From assembly GCA_031835245.1 (NCBI GenBank), contig JAVKOQ010000201.1, positions 30,878 through 94,877 on the forward strand: a stretch of DNA of 64,000 nt, given 5' to 3'. Source of the stretch: Balamuthia mandrillaris (lineage: Eukaryota; Discosea; Longamoebia; Balamuthiidae). Within the stretch, counting starts at the first letter, position 1. Each line of letters starts with the position of its first letter. Position numbers and translations under genes: made by a program. The notes beneath the pieces were generated by a model. That model was not told the DNA's origin. It did not search any database and worked only from the letters and a program-made list of their open reading frames with translations. Shown here one piece after another: positions 57,210-64,000 of this stretch.

Positions 57210-57904
57210 GGCACATACAGCCAAGAAACGAGCTCTCTGCCGTCCTTCAGGAATGGGGGCAACGTCTAAACAAGAAATATCCCGTCCTATGTCCTTTCTG
57301 CTGACCTCCGACAAGCGGCTGCTAATATCCAATTCAAAGTACAACAGCTCACCTCCGCTAAGAGCCACAATGACTTGCCGCTGGTTAACGGCCGAGTGGA
57401 CGATGCTCTTTTTGCCGGGAGGGTGCCACTCTGTAATAAGTTTTTCTGCGCTGCCACCAACTGGCTGACGGATGTGTCTAATACCAGTAGGATAGACCTG
57501 CAGAAGACAACAATAATTAGAATTCGCCTCTTCAGAAGAAATAAGAACAAACAAAGTATAAACCTGCACAAAAGAGTCTTCACCGATAAGTGCAACGCTT
57601 AAAGTTGTGGTGGTGCCTAGAAAGCCACTGTCCGTGACCTCCTCAACGTTTTCTCCGATGGAAAGCACCAATGTCCTGCGAGGGAAAGAAACCACGATGT
57701 ATTTGTCCACTTCATCCCCGACAGAGCCCTTTACAGTCCACACACCATTTGGCACACCTGGAAGAGGAGATACAGCCATTTCTGTCACAGCAAGTCCATG
57801 ACGGAGGATACGGAGAGAGGAATTGGGTCCTCGTCCACAGAGAGCATACATTTGTTTGGTATCTTCTTTGGCAAGATCAGCAACCTACAGAGAGAGAGAG
57901 AGAA

Positions 57905-57939
<35 letters not shown>

Positions 57940-59633
57940 CAATGAGCAACCAGTACAAGCTGACATGTTTTTGGAGGAGAAGGGTGTCTACAACGAACCT
58001 TGAGATCAATAATAGGAGATAAACTCTCCATTTCGTCAATGAGCAATAGGTTGGTGAGAAGGTGAGGTTTAAAGTAGGTGACTTCTTCTTCCATATCTGT
58101 GTTTTTGCTTTGTTCATCGTCTTCTGTGTCCTCTAAAGAGTTCTCGCCAAACTGGTATAAATAACTTGAAGAAAGAAATACAGAGCCAGTAAGTAAGTGT
58201 TTGATTAAAAAAAACTTTTAACGTACTGGTTTCCAAATTCAGAAGCCACAAATAGGAATCCTGTCTTCAGAACGCAAAGAGCATTAGATACTGGAACAGT
58301 GTCAAAATATTTGATCTTGATTCTGCTAACAGTGTCTTCTGCCCAATCCAATGTGACCTTGTAGAGATCGCCCAACTCGCTTTGCAACAAGAAGAAAAAC
58401 ATGTTCTATGGAGCGAGATACGCGAATAAGAAAAAGACAATTAACGGTGAGATAGGCAGAATAACGTACCTTTTGCCTGTGTGTGGCATAAGAAACGATC
58501 AGGAGAGGCTTGTCCAGCACGTATCCATAACGTTGTGGGATTGGCACGCGTACCTCATCCTGACCTTGATTCTTCCATATTATGTAGTTTTCGCAACAAA
58601 TCAAAACACCTCCAGGGCCGTCCCCTCCTCCCGGCACTATACAAACATCAACCATTACTTAACGTCACCAGAGAGAGAGAGAGAGAGAGAGAGGGGGAAT
58701 GAGATTCAAAGAGGCACTGACCTGCAATAAGCATGTTGGCGCTGTCATCAATAGGCTCGCTCCACTTGCGAACCACGTGATTGAGACCAAGATCCAGCTG
58801 AAATAAAAAACTACTATCAGCCAAGCCTCCTCTAAACGCGAAGAAAAGATAGGTGTAAACCTCATAGAAAACAAGGTGCTTCTCGGCTAGAGAAGCAGCT
58901 TCGCCTGTGTAGTCTTGGTCGGCATCGGCATAGCTGAGCTCTATCGCAGCAAAGATGGGATTGTCAAAGCCAACGTCCACACCGGTTACACAAAAAGTGA
59001 TGGTATGCGATTTGTGAGCTTCCAGTGGCGATGAAATAGTGAGTCTCGCAGCAGAATCTCTGTTAAGAATATAGACTAACTTTTGCTTTTCAATGGCGCC
59101 TGGTTGTTTTAAGCATTAATAACAAACCACCAGAACAAAGGAAGAGGTGAAGAACGCACCGATGAGGCAAGCTCTGCCTTTGGGATCTGCAGCGAGGTGT
59201 TGGCCAGGGACTATGCGTCGGCAGCCCGTCTTGCCAAAGGTTTCTTGATGCACTTTGTCAAACTGATTTTTATCGGGGTTGTACTGTAGAATGACGATTC
59301 GACCCGAGTCGGAGCCAACAATGATGTAGTCGCGAGTGTCGCCTTTGTGATTTTTAAAATATCGTAAAGAGAAAGTCAGTCAGCTTTTGCAACTGAAGCG
59401 TAAAAGAAGGAAAAACAAAAACCTGTGAGCCTGGAGGGGAGAAGAGAACGAATGACGCCGAAAACTTCCATCGACAGCACTGTTTGCATCTTGCCACTGT
59501 CGTTGGGGCGAAGGAGTTCCAAGATGCTTCCTCTGGCTACCACGATTTCCTGCGCTCGCGCCTCCGAGAAATTCCCAAAGATGGCATGGGTGATCGCCGT
59601 ACTCTTTTGCAACGTCAGCGAGTAGATATGCAT
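55064..59633 (-). CDS. SF3B3: Splicing factor 3b subunit 3 (SF3B3/SAP130)
   Basis: A multi-exon gene from the ATG at 59633 to the stop at 55064, on the scale of the usual protein of about 1,200 residues. It is recognisable throughout: [168 protein letters not shown] and the C-terminus [20 protein letters not shown]. Three WD-type beta-propellers build the SF3b scaffold of U2 snRNP, which recognises the branch point. A Lys/Glu-rich insert (near 56,300) replaces a variable loop. Introns carry GA-type tracts near 57170, 57890 and 58670. Confidence 0.95.
57166..57208 (-). repeat. (GA)n tract in an SF3B3 intron
   Basis: CT-type on the sense strand. Similar tracts are at about 57889-57935 and 58671-58694 in other SF3B3 introns. 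Confidence 0.9.
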
Positions 59634-59923
59634 TCTTTTTTTTGTTTTTTCCTGTTGCTCTCTGAGTAGCCTAAATCGCTAACCGTTGTCTGCGGGCTGA
59701 AAAATCAACAAGTTGTGACTCTTCTTCCTCACAAAAAAAAAGTTCAAAGAAGTGGAACTTGCAAAAAACAAAAACACAGAAAGATGGGCTGTCTCTCTCC
59801 TCTGCGAGCGTTTCTCTCCTCTGTGAGCGCAGCCGGCCGCTGGTTCGCTGCTCTTTCCGTTCTCTTTCTTTCTCGCCCGCCACTACTTTCTTTTCTAAGA
59901 TATGACCCCTCTAACTTCATTTA

Positions 59924-59931
59924 TGTCGACA
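59924..59931. promoter_or_regulatory. TGTCGACA palindrome upstream of SF3B3
   Basis: Perfect palindrome 291 bases before the SF3B3 ATG. The 404-base gap (59634-60037) contains no gene that I can support. Confidence 0.45.
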
Positions 59932-60037
59932 ACATTCCACAAATTATTTACATTCTTCAGAACGAACAAGCCACAAAAGAGAAGAAACTGAGACGAATAA
60001 GCCCGCAGGCGAAAAAGGATATCCTCGCCTGTTCCCA

Positions 60038-61270
60038 CTAGTAGCCGCCGCTGGAAGGGCACTGAAGGTATATTCCCATTCCCTGACTAGGAGCAACAAT
60101 GTTGCTGCTGTAAAATGACTGCAATCGAAGCTTGCTCCAGTCCGGTAGGTTATAGCGAACGGTTGCATTGGTCCCCATGTCGGTGATGAACCCTTCCTCA
60201 TAGACGGGAGTAATGTCGGCGATATGCTCTTGGTCTGCTCTTGATAATCCGTTTGCATTGTAAAGTGTAGTATTCATCACACCAAGGCCACTGAAGCCTT
60301 ATATTTAAGCCGCAAGAAGGTAACGAATAAGAAAAAAGAAGTAGCATAAGAAGAAGCAATGCACAAACCATGAGCGTACACAATGGTACAATCCTCCTCC
60401 GAATTCGTATCAAAAGTTTCCTCCACTTTCTTCACCGTTGGATCCCTTGTACTGCTTATGTTCTGCCCAGTTCCTCTGTTGTCGAAGGTAACAACGGCTA
60501 AGAAGAGTAAAGGTAACTACTATGAAGATAAGTGGACGGTAGCTACCTGTTGTCGTTCAAGAGCTGCCATTGAACGGGTAGCAAGGGATAGTCATGGTCG
60601 TCGATCCCCACCGCTGATAACGGTGTATAGCAAATCTCGTATCGCACCCATATGCTTATGCTGGCCTGGGCTGCTGCGCCCCATAAGTTCAACACCGAGT
60701 ATCGCAAAGCCCATTCCTGTAGTTGATTTTGATTATTATTTCGAGCGAGATAGACGAAAGGAGAACGGTACCTCATCGCTCCTGCTTGGAATGCCAAATG
60801 GCTCATCCAACTCGATGGCCATCCGCCTTCGAGCAAACATTAGCAACAAAAGTAGGGAGGGAAGGGAGGACGAAGACCATACTTGGCGTTAGCAGGACCA
60901 ACACCAGCAAACAATTGGCCCTGTGCACCAGCGATGTCTGTTCTGCGTTTGGCGAGCAGCAGGTGTTGGTGGTAGGCCACGCTCAAAGGCACCGTTTGGT
61001 TGTCAGCATCCACAAGAGAGAACTTTATAGCACGGATGGCTATATCACCCTGTTAAACAGAGTTGCGAAGAAGCCTTATGAGAACCAAACAAACAAACGA
61101 CAGAAAGATAGAGTGGGAGAGAAAAACCGAACTGATGGTTTGGGTAATGGGTGCCACATGCTGTCGTTGGTTTGCCCAGGTAAAATGAGGATGGGGCCGA
61201 CAGTGAACGCTTCTGTCGTAACATCTTTGTAGCTCCACTTTCTGTCTTCTTTCCCTTAAAATAAAAAGAG

Positions 61271-61301
<31 letters not shown>

Positions 61302-61682
61302 CCAGGCAACAACAACAAAACAAACCCCAACACCCACAAACAACGAACCATGATCTGAGGAGGAGGACGAGTCGCTCTTGGCATTCGGGATAACCACCGC
61401 ACCCAACACGATGGCCAACACCACAAACACCACCAGAAATAACACCACCAAGAAGAGCCCCACCAGCGCTTTCTTCTTTTTGGCAGCCAGGCGCTGCAGC
61501 ACACTCCCACCACCACCACCCGGCTTGTGGAGCTCCCTGCGTCGCGGCTCCTCGAAAGGGCTGGTGTAGTTCTCCTCCAGCTCAAAGGGCTCCTCCCCAG
61601 CGGCGTCGTCCCCTCCACCCAACGGGGCATAGGCCACATTACTGAACCTCCTGCCTCCTCCTCCTCCGCTCTTCTTCTTCAT
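60038..61682 (-). CDS. Type II single-pass membrane protein, unknown ectodomain
   Basis: At least seven exons from the ATG at 61682. The cytoplasmic tail is Gly/Arg-rich with EEPFELEENYTSPFEEPRRR. One membrane span follows (ALVGLFLVVLFLVVFVVLAI) after a KKKK stop. The lumenal part reads KEDRKWSYKDVTTEAFTVGP, GQTNDSMWHPLPKP, GDIAIRAIKFSLVDADNQTV, PLSVAYHQHLLLAKRR, MAIELDEPFGIPSRSDE, EWALRYSVLNLWGA, YPLLPVQWQLLNDNRGTGQN and ends IVAPSQGMGIYLQCPSSGGY. The His-containing strand and the general order weakly recall SURNod19-type or copper type II enzymes, but I cannot confirm metal ligands. The intron near 61300 has a GA tract (CT on the sense strand). A surface or endomembrane protein; function unknown. 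Confidence 0.7.
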
Positions 61683-61745
61683 GCTTCCCACCTTTTCTTT
61701 TTCGTCTCTGCGGTGTCGGCAAATTTAAAATCGTATATTCTTTTT

Positions 61746-61753
61746 CGTCGACA
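61746..61753. promoter_or_regulatory. CGTCGACA motif in a divergent promoter
   Basis: 64 bases before the ATG at 61682 (minus) and 178 before the ATG at 61931 (plus). Confidence 0.4.
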
Positions 61754-61930
61754 GGTGGGCCACATCAGCAACCACGTGGGTCTGATCTTTGAAAATTTAA
61801 TTAATTAATCACGCAGTAGTTGGGCAAATCAGGCAACGCCCAGATTTTTAAGTGATTGCTGTGGTTAGGTTAGGCAGCATCCGGGGATCTGGTTCTGGAA
61901 AGGCAGCAAAAAAGCACCAAACAGTAAACG

Positions 61931-64000
61931 ATGACGGGAAGGGCGGCTTTGCGAAGGACCCGCAGCAGGCGCTTGTGGGCTTTGCTGTGCTTGGGCGGGG
62001 TGGCTTTTCTGTATCTGCAAGCCCGTTGGTGGGCGGCCGCTCCATCGACCTCCCTCTCCAACGACCAGCGACCACTGCCTCTCTTTCAGAACGAACACTT
62101 TCCCCGTTCCTCCTCTCTTTCTCTAAAGCCGCAAAACGCTCCTTCTTTCCTCGACAGCAACAACAACAACAAATACAACGAAGAGGCCGACTTGGTCATT
62201 CGACAACTTAGCTCCTGGGAAATGCGTTCCGAAGCCTCCTGGAAGGAAGAGTTTTTCAGGGAAGGCGTAGTTGGTCCTTTTCCTCTCCTTGAGGAAGAGG
62301 AGCTAGCCTTTGTGCGCGAGGCCGCCCACCGCTCGGCCTCGCAGCCCTCCCGCCGCTTGCCCTGGGAGAAGAGCCGTTTCCTAGGGTCCTCCATGTTGGT
62401 CTCCCTGGGCATGCACCCCACTCTAGTTCCTCGCCTTCAGGCACTGCTCGGTCCTGACGTGCTTTTGTTTGGAGTTTCGGTGGTGGAGAGAGGGGCTGAC
62501 AAGGCCCACAGGTGGCATGTTGATGTGGAAACGAGGAACTGCAAGAGGGCTGCCACGGTGTGGATGGGCTTGGAGAACACCAACCTGGCTACCGCGTTGA
62601 TGGTCCTCACGCGCACGCATCAGAGTGGGACCTTGCCACAAGAAAGAGTGAACGAGTACAAGGTCTTGACAACGAATAATAACCTGGCCACGAAGGAGAT
62701 AGCCGAGGCTGCCAAAAGCTTTGATGCGGAGGCTAAGCTGGTCCGCCATGACATGGGCGACGGTGACTTCCTCATTTTTCACGGACAGGTATTTATTTTA
62801 TATTTATGGCCTTTCCATCGTTCTGTTCTCTCTCTCTCTCTCTCTTCAAAACTGCTTATCCTGTACGTTAATACTAGGCGTGGCATGCATCCGAGAACCC
62901 CTCAAATAGTAAACGACAAGCCATCATCTTGCAATACATGGCAGCGGAGTGCGCCATTCGCAGACCCCAGGAATTCAATCCACCTTATTCCTCTTCGGTG
63001 GTGTTGCCTCCAGTTCTTCTAGTTTCTGGTTGGCTGAGCGAAAAGGCAAGCAAGGTGAACAACGTGCTGCTTCCAAAGGAGGACTCTGCCTTTTCCACAG
63101 AACTTCCGTTCTTCTATCGCCCTCACGTTCGTTTGTCCCACCCATACACCATTGTAGATGGCAATACTCCTCGTCCTCTGGAAGTACTCAAAGAATCCGC
63201 CATCTTACCTAATCCACAACTCAAAACGGAGCAAAAGCGAGGCATGAAATACTGGGACTTTGTCAACCACAAAACTCCTTCCTTCGACAAATTGGAGATT
63301 CACCTCTCCTCTCAGCTGACCTATCAAACGCCGCACATGCCACATTACCACGAGGATGAGGAGCTGATCTACATAGTGGCAGGTGAAGTCAAAATCACTA
63401 GACTTCCTTTGCCCAACAAGCACGATTGGGGAGAATGGGCTTCGGAGGAGGAGAGAAAGATGCTGCCGGAGGACATGCCGGAGGAAACCATCGCCACACA
63501 AGGAGATTTTATCTATCATCCATCCAACGTGCCCCACACCATCACCTCCTTATCCGAACCAAACAGCCGCTATGTTTGCATTCGCTTCTTCAATGAGCCG
63601 GAAGAACAGCAACAAGAAAATCAAAATGCCACAGTGTTGCCTCCTTTGATCGTCTCGAGAGGAGGCGGAGGAGAAAGAGATCCAAAGAACGTTCAAAGCC
63701 TCCTTCTGGAGGCAATGCGCCCAGAGGGGCCGCAACTCATCGACGGCAAGCTCTTTCTGGAAGGAAGGACGGAGATGCTGATTAAGTTGCACAGTCACGT
63801 CACCATTTGGGTAAAGGAAGGTCAGGGGTTCGGCAGGCACATTGACGCAGAGCGCGATGGCTTTGTAATCGTGGAGGAAGGAGAGGTCCTGCTGATTCCT
63901 CAGGAGAGGCCGCTGTACGCAGGGGACATGGCCTATTTCCCTGCTGGCCGGCCACATGGTCTCCGTAAAGTCGGCGACTCTGGGATTTCTAGACATTTTG
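61931..64000 (+). CDS. Membrane-anchored PhyH-like Fe(II)/2-oxoglutarate dioxygenase fused to cupin domains (C-terminus beyond window)
   Basis: Exon 1 is 61931-62788; exon 2 starts at 62878 and is open to the window end. The N-terminus is a type II anchor (LWALLCLGGVAFLYLQARWW) after a basic MTGRAALRRTRSRR, typical of Golgi enzymes. The dioxygenase part has HRWHVDVET (His-x-Asp iron ligands), then FLIFHGQAWHASENPSNSKR (distal His and the Arg that binds 2-oxoglutarate). A cupin follows with HYHEDEELIYIVAGE and GDFIYHPSNVPHTI, which keeps the HxH, Glu and His metal ligands. A second cupin has HIDAERDGFVIVEEGEVLLI and GDMAYFPAGRPHG. PhyH enzymes hydroxylate lipids or other small molecules; a lumenal hydroxylase acting on a lipid or glycan is inference. 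Confidence 0.85.
62828..62846 (+). repeat. (CT)n tract in PhyH-cupin intron 1
   Basis: Short CT run on the sense strand ahead of the acceptor at 62877. Confidence 0.85.

Overview
The window is nuclear DNA of an intron-rich unicellular eukaryote. Genes have many short GT-AG introns, short intergenic gaps and roughly even base composition. The gene content (ORC1, VPS52, NCBP1, ALADIN, DH-PH RhoGEF, eL14, ARP5, SF3B3, mitochondrial GatC) is that of a general heterotroph. The style, and the giant surface proteins, suggest an amoebozoan, perhaps a centramoebid such as Balamuthia or Acanthamoeba; that placement is inference and was not tested by any search. I saw no retroelement, virus-like element, transposon or CRISPR array.

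Layout. 1-2788 (-): SH3/coiled-coil protein, cut by the left edge. 3042-4864 (+): ORC1, sharing a short divergent promoter with a perfect E2F-type site. 5117-5548 (+): GatC. 5904-8754 (+): PH-like/ubiquitin-like protein. 8883-11331 (-): CUE-RBR ubiquitin ligase, divergent from VPS52 (11560-14598, +). 14883-15310 (+): a small protein rich in CDK-type sites. 15511-19076 (+): NCBP1/CBP80. 19391-22127 (-): ALADIN. 22450-23272 (+): secreted protein. 23946-27457 (+): RhoGEF. 27797-28408 (-): eL14. 29020-37540 (-) and 38581-49954 (+): two divergently transcribed giant single-pass membrane proteins of about 2,809 and 3,725 residues. 50204-51291 (-): METTL21-type methyltransferase. 51424-54824 (-): ARP5. 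55064-59633 (-): SF3B3. 60038-61682 (-): type II membrane protein. 61931-64000 (+): membrane-anchored PhyH dioxygenase fused to cupins, cut by the right edge.

The most novel material is the giant pair. Both ectodomains appear to be built from a diverged module of about 500-560 residues, recognisable by a G-L-x-F/L-F motif and two spaced cysteines. One partner carries a cytoplasmic calponin-homology domain and an EGF-like insert; the other carries an acidic dileucine sorting signal and a C-terminal block of amphipathic helices. Together they look like an adhesion or lipid-handling surface system linked to the cytoskeleton.

Two genome-scale patterns also stand out. The palindrome GTCGAC, often TGTCGACA, lies in most 5' flanks but almost never inside genes. 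Intronic CT-type microsatellites nearly always have their pyrimidines on the sense strand, so they read as expanded polypyrimidine tracts.
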